Positions 8,593-17,662 of a stretch of DNA of 49,716 bases are shown piece after piece. The notes under the pieces are model-generated. The model was not told the origin of the DNA. It made no database searches and saw nothing but the letters and a program-made list of their open reading frames with translations. Position numbers and translations under genes: made by a program. How positions within the stretch are numbered: position 1 is the first letter of the stretch; every line of letters starts with the position of its first letter. This stretch comes from an uncultured Eubacteriales bacterium (GTDB lineage: Bacteria > Bacillota > Clostridia > Oscillospirales > CAG-382), in NCBI GenBank assembly GCA_934479825.1, contig CAKSOW010000019.1, forward strand, positions 1 to 49,716, written 5' to 3'.

Positions 8593-11500
8593 ATGTTTTT
8601 ATCCAAAAGAGCTCTTATCGGCGCTATTCTTGCCGGCGCTCTTGCCGTATCGGCTTCTGCCGCATTCGTCAAGACCGGCACGTACACCGAGGGGCAGTTT
8701 GCCGATGTACCGGCCACCGAATGGTATGCGTCCGAAGTGGCGAATGCCTATGAACTGGGCCTTATGAACGGCACAGGCGGCGGTCTGTTTGCACCGGAGG
8801 GCAACGTGACGGTTGCCGAAGCAATCACCATGGCTAGCCGCGCATCTTCCATCAATGCCGGGGAGAGCATTGACACATCGGCTGCCGGCGAATGGTACAC
8901 CCCGTATGTGAACTACGCCACAGCCAAAGGCTTTGTGACCGAAGGTCAGTTCGATAACTTCGACCGTCCGGCCAAGCGCTATGAAGTGGCAGAGTTGTTT
9001 GAAAAGGCTATGCCTGACGGCTATTTTACCGCACAGAATAATGTTGACGCCATTCCGGACGTCTCCGAAAAACAGCCTTACCAGAAAGAACTGCTCACGT
9101 TATACAAGGCCGGTGTTGTCATGGGAAGCGATTCTTACGGCAACTTCCGCCCGGAGGACAATATCACACGCGCCGAATCGGCGGCAATCATCAACCGTGT
9201 GGCACTTCCGGAAAACCGTCTTTCCAAGACGCTTGACAAGATTTCTGACGACGATGCCTATTTGCTTGTCACCACCGCCACTTTCAACGGAAACAAAGAG
9301 GGTATCAACTCCGGCTGGGTATTCGATAACCGCGGCGGTTCGCCGAGAACTTCCTTAACGGCATCCTACGGTTCGCTTGTCGATATCAGCACCGAAGCCG
9401 GCACAGCCATGATCCGCGAGATCAACAAAACGACGACCGGTGTTCTCCGTCTGACGACGGCTCTTTCGACTACCGGCGGCGACGGTGTTTACTTGGAATA
9501 CCGCAACGACGAAGACGAATCCGTTTACCGCGTCGAAATCGTTGACGGAATGTGGAAACTGTTGAATGCAGACGGCACGTATACCACCGTTTATGAGATT
9601 ACCAAGAGTGATGTGAAATTCAACTTCCTCATTTATGTTGACCTTGACAACAACCGTTCGACCACTTACATCAACAACAAACTTTGCGGAACCTATCCGC
9701 TCTTAACAAGCGGCGACAAGACCAATATCCTCAACTTCCGCTTTGCCACCACTGACAAGAGCACCGCAACGGTTGCCTTGAATCCTACCTATATCGATGT
9801 CAACTATGCCGTAAGAGACGACCTTGACACAACAAAGGGCTGGGTCAAATCCGACGGTTCGACCGATTCAAAGCTTGCCAAGGACGTTTCCGCCATCCGG
9901 TCGTTCAATCCGGTCAGCGGCAAGGTGATCGGCGAAATGTATTTCCTGCTGCCGAATGCGGAAAGCATTACCTATTCGCTCCGCAGCGGCACAAAGAACC
10001 TTGTCACTTTCACCACCGACGATAAAAACTTCTATGCCAACGGTGAAAAGGTTTACGAAAACTACTATGCCAACCTGTATTACCGCCTGCGCGTTGAAGC
10101 GGATACCGATTCTCAGAAAGCCATTATTAAAATAAACGGAAGAAAAGTCGGCGAAGTCGCTTTTGCCGAAGCGGCCACCTCTGCGGACAACCTCGTTGTT
10201 TCCAATGCGTCCGAAACAGTCCCGAATCTGTACAGCTTCCGCGTATTCCGCAAATATGACCGTGCGGACTATGTTCCCAAGCCTGTCGTTCCCAAAGGCG
10301 AAGAAAAATACACGGTCGGCATGAATGTCTGCTCGCTGTGGACCAACGGCGGTCACTTCGGATGGAGCTGCATTTCTCCGTTTGAAGATCCGCATCCGGT
10401 TCTTGGCTACTATGACGAACAGAACCCCGAAACAGCTGACTGGGAAATCAAATACTTAGTCGAACACGGTATCGATTTCGGCGCATACTGCGTCTACTTC
10501 AATTCCACAAATGGTCCCCAGAACCTCGGCCGCAATCACCTCTACGACGGCTTTATGAACGCGGAATATTCCGATATGTCCAAGTTCTGCGTCATCTGGG
10601 AAACGGCCAACGCCTCTTCCCCGAACAGCTTTGAGGCATGGAAGAACGACTATGTTCCTTACTTTATCGAAAACTTCTTCAAAGACCCGCGTCACATCGT
10701 TATTGACAACCGTCCGGTTCTTTGCGTATTCGGTGCAGGAAAGATTGCCGAACGCTTAGGCGGCGGAAATGACAAAGTCAAGCAGTGCTTTGATTACCTT
10801 GAAGAAGAAGTCAAGAAGCTCGGCTTTGACGGCATGATCTATCTTGCCTGCGGCTCGTCCTCCCAGACGTATGCCGATATGGGCTTTGACGGTTGCTACG
10901 CTTACAACTGGGGCAATTCCGGTTATCAGTTCTCCGTCAACAAGAACTCGATTTTGGGCAGTGCCAAACAGGGCGCCGTTTACACGGTTCCGACCATTTC
11001 CGTCGGCTTCAACAGCATTCCGTGGCACGGCGAACGTTTCCCGATGATGAGCAAATCCGACTTTGCCGAAGCGCAAAAGTGGGTTAAGGAGGAATACTTC
11101 CCCAACTATCCCAAGGAAGAATGGCAGAAGAACTTTGTCATGCTTTCGACTTGGAATGAATACGGTGAAGGCACCTATCTCATGCCGAGCACCGACGAAA
11201 AGGGCTTCCAGTATCTCGATGTCTTACGCGAGGCCTATACCGATGAAAAGGAAGATCCTTCGGTAGATACCGTGCCGACGGCAGAACAGCTTGTCCGCAT
11301 CAACCGTCTGTATCCGCAATACCGCAGACTGCTGCGCAAAGAGGGCTATTACACCGAAACGGTTGACGAAAGCACCTTAGCGCCGGTTTCTTCGGTTGAA
11401 TTCGGCAAGTTTGACAAACTCAACGTGTGGAGTTTCAACGAAGGCTTTACCAAGGACGCCAACGGCGTTTCCGGTACTTCCTCCGGCACTGACCCGATTT

Positions 11501-13170
11501 TGCAGATCAATGACATTGGCTTTGATGTAGAGCTTTCCAGAGTTTCCGCTATCCGTATCACGGCAAAGATTCCCAAGGGCAACAATATGCAGCTCTTCTT
11601 TACCACCGAAGCTGGTCCGAAATGGACAGAATCGCAAAGCTTGACTATCACCTCCGACAGCGACGACATGAAAGAGTACCTGTTTGTCATGAGCAGCCGT
11701 CCCAATTGGACCGGCAAGCTCATCGGACTCCGTTTCGACCCGTGCTCGGTCGCAGGAGTGGATATGGTCATCAAATCCGCTGAATTCATGGCGGAACCGG
11801 AAAGACCTACCAAGTATATTACTATCAACGGTCTGACCTTTGAAATGAGTCTGCCGTATCAGAAAGCCGCCAACGGCGACGTACTCGTTCCCTTTGACCC
11901 GGCTCTCGGTATGGATTTCCGTCTCAATACCTATTATGTATGGGATAAGGCGGCCGGAAAACTCACGCTGAACTTCAAGAAACATACGCTTGTCTACACG
12001 GTCGGCAGCGATACTTACACGCTGGACGGCGCAGCGAAATCGCTCGGCTACAAGTTTGATAAGTTCGACGGACTGCCGCTCATTCCGATCAAGAAGCTTT
12101 GCGAAGAAGTCGGCTACACCTATTCGATCAAAGACGGCGTCGTTTCCGTTGAGACCGATCAGATCGAATACTTCAAAGAAATTGCAAACCGCAAGGTCGG
12201 CGACTTTGAATTCAATATGCCGGGCGATACGGAAGGCTGGTCTTCCGGCTCAATGACCATGCTCGTTACGGACGGTCATCTGGCGCTTGCTACGCTGACC
12301 CAGGAAGCTTTCGGCGACCCGATGATGCATTCGGCTAAGGTCTCCATGCCGGCAGCCAAGTATTCCAAGCTTGAATACCGTGTCCGCTATGAACACTATT
12401 CGGACAAACAACAGCAACTGGTTCTCTACTTCATCACCGACAGAGATTCCACATGGAGCGAATCCAAGACCTTGAAGATCGATCTGCCGAGCAACACTTC
12501 CAACGGTGAATGGATGGAATTCTCGTATGATACGGCTAAACAGCCGCTCTGGAAAGACACCATTACCCAACTCCGTTTTGACCCGTTCAACGCAGGCGGT
12601 ACGATAGACGTTGACTATTTGCGCTTCGTGGAGAATCCGGATTACGTTTACGTTGACCCGGACAAAGCGCCGTTCACGCTCAGAAACGGCGACGCGGAAA
12701 CCACCTCCGATGTTGCTTTCAAGGGATACAGCAGCGATACCGGTATCATGGAAGATCCGCTGGATAAATCCAATCATTGCTATTACTTCACGCCGAAAGA
12801 CGGCAAGACCAAGGAATGGGTTTACGCAACGCAGAGCGTTCGTTTCAAGTCCGGCGCCAAATATCACGTTGAATGCGACGTTCGTCCGTATTCGCATGGG
12901 GACAATAAGAATCTTACGGATGACTTTGAGGCAGAGCTCCTGTGCAATGCACAATATACCGATCCTGCCGGTTCCAAAGACCATGTCGTCAGCAACATCA
13001 AGATGAAATACGGCAGCGGCTGGACGCACTTCTCGTTTGATTTTACGGTCAGCGACAAGAGCCGCAGCCGCGGTGAGGACGTCTTATCGTTCTACACCAA
13101 TCCGAAAGACGATCTTGGCGTCGGATTCCTTCTCGACAACGTTGTTGTGACCGAAACACCGGCCCAATAA
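8593..13170 (+). CDS. S-layer-anchored multidomain protein with GH99/WbsX-like catalytic domain
   Basis: This 1525-residue secreted protein starts with a signal peptide (cut near ASA-AF, about residue 23), then three SLH repeats (about 30-215) that would anchor it to the cell wall. Two beta-rich, lamin-G-like segments follow to about 556. Residues 570-885 resemble the GH99-like/WbsX family (FGAYCVYFNS..., and WNEYGEGTYLMPS near 855, the typical conserved end motif). Next come a carbohydrate-binding-like domain (about 900-1070), a copper-amine-oxidase-N-like domain (about 1075-1190) and two more CBM-like domains to the end. AAGGAG at 8575-8580 supports the start. A surface role in mannan or mixed-glycan binding and cleavage is inferred. 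Confidence 0.85.
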   Translation: MFLSKRALIGAILAGALAVSASAAFVKTGTYTEGQFADVPATEWYASEVANAYELGLMNGTGGGLFAPEGNVTVAEAITMASRASSINAGESIDTSAAGEWYTPYVNYATAKGFVTEGQFDNFDRPAKRYEVAELFEKAMPDGYFTAQNNVDAIPDVSEKQPYQKELLTLYKAGVVMGSDSYGNFRPEDNITRAESAAIINRVALPENRLSKTLDKISDDDAYLLVTTATFNGNKEGINSGWVFDNRGGSPRTSLTASYGSLVDISTEAGTAMIREINKTTTGVLRLTTALSTTGGDGVYLEYRNDEDESVYRVEIVDGMWKLLNADGTYTTVYEITKSDVKFNFLIYVDLDNNRSTTYINNKLCGTYPLLTSGDKTNILNFRFATTDKSTATVALNPTYIDVNYAVRDDLDTTKGWVKSDGSTDSKLAKDVSAIRSFNPVSGKVIGEMYFLLPNAESITYSLRSGTKNLVTFTTDDKNFYANGEKVYENYYANLYYRLRVEADTDSQKAIIKINGRKVGEVAFAEAATSADNLVVSNASETVPNLYSFRVFRKYDRADYVPKPVVPKGEEKYTVGMNVCSLWTNGGHFGWSCISPFEDPHPVLGYYDEQNPETADWEIKYLVEHGIDFGAYCVYFNSTNGPQNLGRNHLYDGFMNAEYSDMSKFCVIWETANASSPNSFEAWKNDYVPYFIENFFKDPRHIVIDNRPVLCVFGAGKIAERLGGGNDKVKQCFDYLEEEVKKLGFDGMIYLACGSSSQTYADMGFDGCYAYNWGNSGYQFSVNKNSILGSAKQGAVYTVPTISVGFNSIPWHGERFPMMSKSDFAEAQKWVKEEYFPNYPKEEWQKNFVMLSTWNEYGEGTYLMPSTDEKGFQYLDVLREAYTDEKEDPSVDTVPTAEQLVRINRLYPQYRRLLRKEGYYTETVDESTLAPVSSVEFGKFDKLNVWSFNEGFTKDANGVSGTSSGTDPILQINDIGFDVELSRVSAIRITAKIPKGNNMQLFFTTEAGPKWTESQSLTITSDSDDMKEYLFVMSSRPNWTGKLIGLRFDPCSVAGVDMVIKSAEFMAEPERPTKYITINGLTFEMSLPYQKAANGDVLVPFDPALGMDFRLNTYYVWDKAAGKLTLNFKKHTLVYTVGSDTYTLDGAAKSLGYKFDKFDGLPLIPIKKLCEEVGYTYSIKDGVVSVETDQIEYFKEIANRKVGDFEFNMPGDTEGWSSGSMTMLVTDGHLALATLTQEAFGDPMMHSAKVSMPAAKYSKLEYRVRYEHYSDKQQQLVLYFITDRDSTWSESKTLKIDLPSNTSNGEWMEFSYDTAKQPLWKDTITQLRFDPFNAGGTIDVDYLRFVENPDYVYVDPDKAPFTLRNGDAETTSDVAFKGYSSDTGIMEDPLDKSNHCYYFTPKDGKTKEWVYATQSVRFKSGAKYHVECDVRPYSHGDNKNLTDDFEAELLCNAQYTDPAGSKDHVVSNIKMKYGSGWTHFSFDFTVSDKSRSRGEDVLSFYTNPKDDLGVGFLLDNVVVTETPAQ

Positions 13171-13247
13171 GCGCCCTCTTGCAAGGGCTGCGCCCCTTTA
13201 ACTTCGCCTGCTTTCCTTAAAAAGCGGGACAAAAGAATGTTAAATTT

Positions 13248-13290
13248 AACGCACGGCGGTTTGTACTCAAACTGCCGTGCGTTCTTTGTT
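13248..13290 (+). terminator. Terminator after the SLH/GH99-like gene
   Basis: The hairpin AACGCACGGC/GCCGTGCGTT at 13248-13283, with a second small pairing (GTTTG/CAAAC) in its loop, is followed by TTCTTTGTT. Confidence 0.8.
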
Positions 13291-13308
13291 GCTCTTATGA
13301 AAATAACA

Positions 13309-13333
13309 AAACAGGCGGCTTTGCCGCCTGTTT
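13309..13333. terminator. GC-rich hairpin, possible second terminator
   Basis: AACAGGCGGC/GCCGCCTGTT hairpin with a tiny loop and flanking A and T runs. It lies between convergent genes and directly abuts repeat family B. Confidence 0.55.
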
Positions 13334-13505
13334 GAGCGTGTCGCAAAACTGCGTTTTACGACACGGAAACAGATTCGTACGCTCGCGCCTCATGCCAAAA
13401 AGCTTCGCTTTTCGACACTCGCGAATCTATCGGTGAAAAATCCGTGGCACATGTCCCCGGATTTTTCGGATTTTTATTAAAATCGGGCTTCGCCCGAAAA
13501 GTCTT
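13332..13505 (+). repeat. Repeat family B copy 1 (174 bp)
   Basis: It matches 34421-34594 with 4 differences by eye. The unit can form several hairpins in a row: CGTGTCG/CGACACG, GATTCG/CGAATC, AATCCG/CGGATT and GGGC/GCCC. It lies between two convergent genes. A diverged inverted piece is at 32148-32195. I do not recognise the family. Confidence 0.85.
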
Positions 13506-13630
13506 GGGCTGAATCCGAAAAAATCGCAGGTCAGTGCCGTGATTTTTTTCCCGGATACATTCGCGCGTGTCAAAACCGCTGTTTTTCGGAAAGAGGCGCG
13601 CGCAAACCCAAGCAAAGCTGTCTGCCTTTC

Positions 13631-15403
13631 TTATTTGACGATTTTTACAAGGAACGACGGTTCGGATTTGTCCTCGTCGGTTCGCGCCGAGGTGCCGAAT
13701 AAACGCATATCGTCCCCGTCAAAGGTGACACGGTTACCGTCAATTTTACATTTATCCGTCACATCCTCCGCCATGTCCGCCATCAGGTCCTGTACAAAAA
13801 TGCGTGCAGAACCAATCGGCTCGTCAAAAACAAGCGTCAGACTGTTATAATAGCCGAAAACGCCGACCGGAGAGGCGATTTCTGTCTGAAAAGTGATATC
13901 GGCCGGTGCGATAATGCCACTGTTGGGGTTGATGGTGCGCTTTATTGTGGCAATTGAATAAGCGCCGGTACGGGGGTTTCTCGAAGCAACAACAAACGGC
14001 GTCACTTCGCCGGTTGGCTTTACCTCGGGCAATTCACAGCCGCGCGCCATGATGGCCGGCGCGTTTTCCTCAAACCGCTGTCCTCTGACATGGATCCACC
14101 ACCACGGCTTGCGGTCGAAGAAATAGGAATCGGTCAAACGCGTTTCGCTCTTTTTATAGTCCGTTTCATAAACCGAAAACGGTGGTGCGATTCGATGCCA
14201 GCGTAAGCATGCCGCGTCGGAGGTATCCTTGCTGTTGCCGCCCATAATGCCGAGCGCACAGCCGAGCGCCGCACAGATCGACGAGCAGGTTTCTGCGTTG
14301 AGAATACCGTGCGTGTTGTATAACGGTTTCATGCCGACCGACGCGGATAACGCTTCATCGGCGCGCATGAGCATAGAAGAATTTTTGAAAGGCGGCGCAA
14401 CGTCATACAGGCGGAATACGTCGCAGATCGGAAGATCTTTGGCCGTTTCCGCGGCACGTTTGGCAATATCGCCCATTCCGGAATACGGTCCTTGGCAAAA
14501 GGCATGTTCTACAAGAATATGCGGTGCGTTTTCACGCAAGACTTCTGTCATCATCTTTCGGTATTCCGGGTCGCAATGCTTGCCCCAGTCGATTTTCCAA
14601 TACCGGACGCCGGCCTTTTCACACCATGCGGCGCGTTCTGCCCAATATTCGCGCGCCTCTTTGCCGACGCCGAGATCTCCTCTGCCGCTGCCGCCGGTCT
14701 CGGTTGCAATCCAAAGACCGATTCCGGCATAGCCGAATTCCATGGCTTTGCGATTTAACGTTTTTAAGCGTTCAACGGGCGTTGAACCGTAGTTCGGAAA
14801 TTTTTCCGGATTCGGGTCGCATGTGCCGAAAAAGCGCTCGACCTCCCAGCTGTTCTTACTGCCGAACGGCACGTCCCAGCCGTCGTCCAAAAGCAGGTAC
14901 AGCCCGGCTCGGTAAACGCGGTCATATGGGTGATAATAGCGTTCCGTGCCGAAAAGCAGTTCATCGGTGAGCACATCGCGCTGGTCGGTACAGCTGTCGC
15001 CGGAGGAAACGCCGAGCTTGCCGGCTGTTACCTCTTGAAGCGCCCAGGTGCACATATAATCATAACACGGTTTTGTTTCTTGCGGAATAAAATTCATACG
15101 GGTATTCCTCTCTTCTCTCTTGGTCTGAACAGAATATTCCAAAGCTGCCGGAGAAAGCGCCGTATCACCGCCGACAGAATTCGGCGTGCGTTTGCCGCCG
15201 GTGAGCAACTCATCCGTGCTGATGCCGAATAACTTGGCTGCGGCAAGCAAAGTCTCATTCTGCGGCTTCGAGCGGCCGTTTTCCCATTTTGAGACTGCTT
15301 TATCGCTGACACCGAGCTTTGCGGCAAGTTCCTTTTGCGAAAGACCTTGGCTCATTCGCAAAGTACAAAGATAGTTGCCGAAATCGAAATCGTTCATGCA
15401 CAT
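13631..15403 (-). CDS. XRE-family regulator fused to an alpha-galactosidase-like glycoside hydrolase
   Basis: Residues 18-72 are a classic XRE helix-turn-helix (LSQKELAAKLGVSDKAVSKWENG...). A linker of about 30 residues leads to a TIM-barrel region resembling clan-D glycosidases (GH27/GH36): DDGWD at 173-177, GIGLWI near 228 and YWKIDWG, whose D272 is the likely nucleophile. A beta-rich C-terminal part follows to residue 590. There is no signal peptide, so it acts in the cytoplasm. The frame is open throughout. An internal ATG at 15097 (residue 103) has GAGAGG about 8 nt upstream, so a free enzyme could also be made. The start at 15403 has AAAGGAG only 4 nt away; ATG 15397 is an alternative. 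The domain assignment is good; the substrate is unknown. Confidence 0.82.
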   Translation of the reverse strand: MCMNDFDFGNYLCTLRMSQGLSQKELAAKLGVSDKAVSKWENGRSKPQNETLLAAAKLFGISTDELLTGGKRTPNSVGGDTALSPAALEYSVQTKREERNTRMNFIPQETKPCYDYMCTWALQEVTAGKLGVSSGDSCTDQRDVLTDELLFGTERYYHPYDRVYRAGLYLLLDDGWDVPFGSKNSWEVERFFGTCDPNPEKFPNYGSTPVERLKTLNRKAMEFGYAGIGLWIATETGGSGRGDLGVGKEAREYWAERAAWCEKAGVRYWKIDWGKHCDPEYRKMMTEVLRENAPHILVEHAFCQGPYSGMGDIAKRAAETAKDLPICDVFRLYDVAPPFKNSSMLMRADEALSASVGMKPLYNTHGILNAETCSSICAALGCALGIMGGNSKDTSDAACLRWHRIAPPFSVYETDYKKSETRLTDSYFFDRKPWWWIHVRGQRFEENAPAIMARGCELPEVKPTGEVTPFVVASRNPRTGAYSIATIKRTINPNSGIIAPADITFQTEIASPVGVFGYYNSLTLVFDEPIGSARIFVQDLMADMAEDVTDKCKIDGNRVTFDGDDMRLFGTSARTDEDKSEPSFLVKIVK

Positions 15404-15436
15404 ATTTCTCCTTTAACAGTCAGATTTTCCACTGCT

Positions 15437-15465
15437 ATTATACAGGAAAAAGCGTCGGTTTGCAA
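15437..15465 (-). promoter_or_regulatory. Promoter of the XRE-glycosidase gene
   Basis: On the minus strand TTGCAA (15460-15465), 17 nt and TATAAT (15437-15442). A small palindrome, TCTAC-5-GTAGA at about 15486-15500, lies just upstream and could be an operator, which is speculative. Confidence 0.8.
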
Positions 15466-15612
15466 GAAAAAAGAGCGTTTTTATCTCTACTGTAAGTAGA
15501 ATTTGGAAAAGAGCCGGTTTTATGCACCGGTTATCTTGCGAAGCGAATGGGATAAAGCGTTTTTGAATCAAAGAGCTGCGGCGTTTTGTTTTATTAAAAA
15601 TTGCCGCAAACC

Positions 15613-15641
15613 GTGACTTTTTCGGAAAAATGTGGTATACT
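15613..15641 (+). promoter_or_regulatory. Promoter of the alpha/beta hydrolase gene
   Basis: GTGACT (15613-15618), 17-nt spacer and TATACT (15636-15641), 37 bp before the ATG. Confidence 0.6.
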
Positions 15642-15678
15642 ATATAAAAACTGCGATACGGATAATACGGAGGTTATT

Positions 15679-16602
15679 ATGGAGCTTTTTCATAACGTCT
15701 TTTCAGTTGCTTCGCATCATGACAATTTAAAGCTTTCGGCACTGTCGGTTTGTCCGGAGCATCCCAAAGCCGTCGTACAGCTGGCACACGGCATGTGTGA
15801 ACACAAGGAACGGTATCTGCCGTTTATGCGGTTTCTTGCCGAAAACGGCTATGCCGCATTTATTCACGATCACCGCGGACATGGCGAAAGCGTGCTTGAC
15901 AAGGGGGATCTCGGATATTTCTATGACGGTGGTGCGCGTGCGCTAATTGATGATATGCACTTGATTACCGAACATATCCAAAGCGTTTATCCCTCGCTTC
16001 CGCTTGCACTTTTCGGGCACAGCATGGGATCTCTTGCCGTGCGCTGTTATACCAAGCGTTACGATAGACGGATCAAAGCGCTTATTGTATGCGGTTCGCC
16101 AAGTGCCAATGCATTTACCGGAGTAATGAAAAAAATAGACGATCTGTTGATTCATGCCAAAGGGGAACGTTCGCGAAGCGACATAATCGACACGGTTTTT
16201 TCGGGAGCCTTTCAGGCGCGTTTCCGTTCGGAGGGAATTGAAAATGCATGGCTTTCCTCCGACCGTTCCGTATCGGAGGCCTACAACGCCGACCCGTTAT
16301 GTCACTTCACCTTTACGTTAAATGGCTACAAAGCGTTATTGGAGCTGCTTACGGACACGTATGACGACTGTGGCTGGAAAATGGAAAATCCGTCTCTGCC
16401 GATCCGGTTTCTTTCGGGCGCCAACGACCCTTGCATGGTAAATCGGTCTGCTTTTGCCCGTTCGGTAGAGCACATGCGAAAGGTTGGATACACCAATGTT
16501 TCTTCGCGGCTTTTTGAGGGAATGCGGCATGAGATCTTAAATGAGACCGAAAAAGAGCTGGTATATGCCGACATACTGGACTTTCTTGACAAAACGCTTT
16601 GA
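15679..16602 (+). CDS. Alpha/beta hydrolase, lysophospholipase/monoacylglycerol lipase type
   Basis: This cytoplasmic serine hydrolase of the Hydrolase_4 group likely cleaves lysophospholipids or monoacylglycerols. The 307-residue protein has the oxyanion region QLAHGMCEHKERY, DHRGHGES, the nucleophile elbow GHSMGS (S115), the acid D250 in SGANDP and H284 in GMRHEI, so the triad is complete. ATG 15679 follows GGAGG at 15669-15673; the frame stays open to 15601 but that part overlaps the promoter. It is a single gene with its own promoter and terminator. The physiological substrate is not evident. Confidence 0.88.
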   Translation: MELFHNVFSVASHHDNLKLSALSVCPEHPKAVVQLAHGMCEHKERYLPFMRFLAENGYAAFIHDHRGHGESVLDKGDLGYFYDGGARALIDDMHLITEHIQSVYPSLPLALFGHSMGSLAVRCYTKRYDRRIKALIVCGSPSANAFTGVMKKIDDLLIHAKGERSRSDIIDTVFSGAFQARFRSEGIENAWLSSDRSVSEAYNADPLCHFTFTLNGYKALLELLTDTYDDCGWKMENPSLPIRFLSGANDPCMVNRSAFARSVEHMRKVGYTNVSSRLFEGMRHEILNETEKELVYADILDFLDKTL

Positions 16603-16618
16603 CAGGCTCTTTGTTTTG

Positions 16619-16650
16619 CGCCCCTTTTCTTTTAAGAAAAGGGGCGTTGT
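16619..16650 (+). terminator. Terminator after the alpha/beta hydrolase gene
   Basis: The hairpin CGCCCCTTTTCTT/AAGAAAAGGGGCG (16619-16646) lies 16 bp after the stop. The trailing sequence is only moderately T-rich. Confidence 0.7.
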
Positions 16651-16654
16651 ATAT

Positions 16655-16728
16655 GTTCTTTTTGCTTTTGCAAAAAGAACTAAAAGGACGGTTTTAATGT
16701 TACTTTTTCGCTTGTACGAAAAAGTAAC
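16655..16728. repeat. Two palindromic hairpin units before repeat A copy 2
   Basis: GTTCTTTTTGC/GCAAAAAGAAC at 16655-16680 and GTTACTTTTTCG/CGAAAAAGTAAC at 16699-16728. The same unit types occur at 542, 22965, 23009 and 27681. They lie left of repeat family A copy 2. Confidence 0.75.
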
Positions 16729-16839
16729 CAAAAAGTACACCAGAGGTCAGCAGACCTCTGGACTCCGGGGTGCGGTTCAAAGCTCTACACAGGCGTACTT
16801 TTTATAGAAATTGTAGCTTTCCGTGCCTGAAACAGCTTT

Positions 16840-17350
16840 CAGGCTTTGAACCGGTGCGAAAGGGTGACTGCGGATAAAAAGCAGAATCGGGTTTGGCGGA
16901 GAATTGAAGTTGTAGTGCGGGCTTGTCGCCGCAAGTATCGTTGAAAAGGAAAGTTGCACGTTATATGGGTGCAGTGGAAAAGGAAAATTGGGTGTGTGCC
17001 GGTCGAAAGTTTGGTGCAAAAACACAGTTTACTTGTGTGTGGGGAACTCGTAATTTTGCCATTCTCAACCGGACTTTTCGTTTCTTACGGTAATTTCTTT
17101 CTGTCCACCAAGAAATAATTTCCCACCAAACTTCCCCTTTTCCTGAAACACATAACCTACTGTCCGCCCAAATCAAAGCTTGCCTTTTTATAAATCCCCA
17201 CAAATCCTTACGCAGTAAAACACGCGTCTCGCACCGGTTCAAAATACTCCGAGCTGTATGGCACAAGACTACGATTTTTGCTAAAATTTCTTGATAGGCA
17301 CAAAGCTTGTAGTTTAATCAAAAATCCACGCTCGGAATTTTGAACCGTAC
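16840..17350 (+). repeat. Large non-coding repeat, family A copy 2, with an inverted extra piece
   Basis: From about 16910 this matches copies 1 and 3; the arms of the inverted pair are at 17236-17254 and 17330-17346. In addition 16846-16876 is the reverse complement of the segment at about 325-357 of copy 1 (its complement reads GCACCGGTTCAAA), so a partial inverted copy lies at the left. No open frame is shared with the other copies. The stretch from 16603 to 17560 contains no gene that I can support. Confidence 0.8.
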
Positions 17351-17390
17351 CCCGGGAGTCCAGAGGGCCGCAGCCCTTGGTCTGCTTTTG

Positions 17391-17508
17391 GTTACTTTTC
17401 GCAGAAGCGAAAAGTAACAGAAAAACGCCCTTTTGGTCCTTTGGGCTTTTGCAAAAAGAACGTAAAAAACGTTCTCTTTGTGTTACTTTTCGATTCTTGA
17501 AAAGTAAC
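17391..17508. repeat. Palindromic hairpin units after repeat A copy 2
   Basis: GTTACTTTTCGC/GCGAAAAGTAAC at 17391-17418 is identical to the unit at 495-522. A second unit, GTTACTTTTC/GAAAAGTAAC, is at 17482-17508. They lie in the same position relative to repeat A as the array after copy 1. Confidence 0.75.
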
Positions 17509-17564
17509 ACAAACCCATCCCTTTTCATTCTTTTCGGGAAAAGAATTATTTTTCAATCTTTGCC

Positions 17565-17593
17565 TTGACTTTTGCCCTCGTATCGGTTAAAAT
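17565..17593 (+). promoter_or_regulatory. Promoter of the ruvAB gene run
   Basis: TTGACT (17565-17570), 17-nt spacer and TAAAAT (17588-17593), about 70 bp before the ruvA start. No LexA box is obvious. Confidence 0.7.
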
Positions 17594-17662
17594 TATAATA
17601 ATATGGGGATATTTTTCCTATCCGACAGATATCTTCAAATTACAGAACAAGGACGGTTTTGC

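Noticed and set aside
9868..13029. Long antisense open frames inside the SLH/GH99-like gene (for example 9868-10395 and 12250-13029)
   Set aside because: They follow from the codon bias of the sense gene; no ribosome binding site or recognisable domain is present.
16541..17025. Several 80-100 codon frames between the alpha/beta hydrolase gene and ruvA
   Set aside because: They lie in terminator, hairpin and repeat A sequence and are not protein-like.
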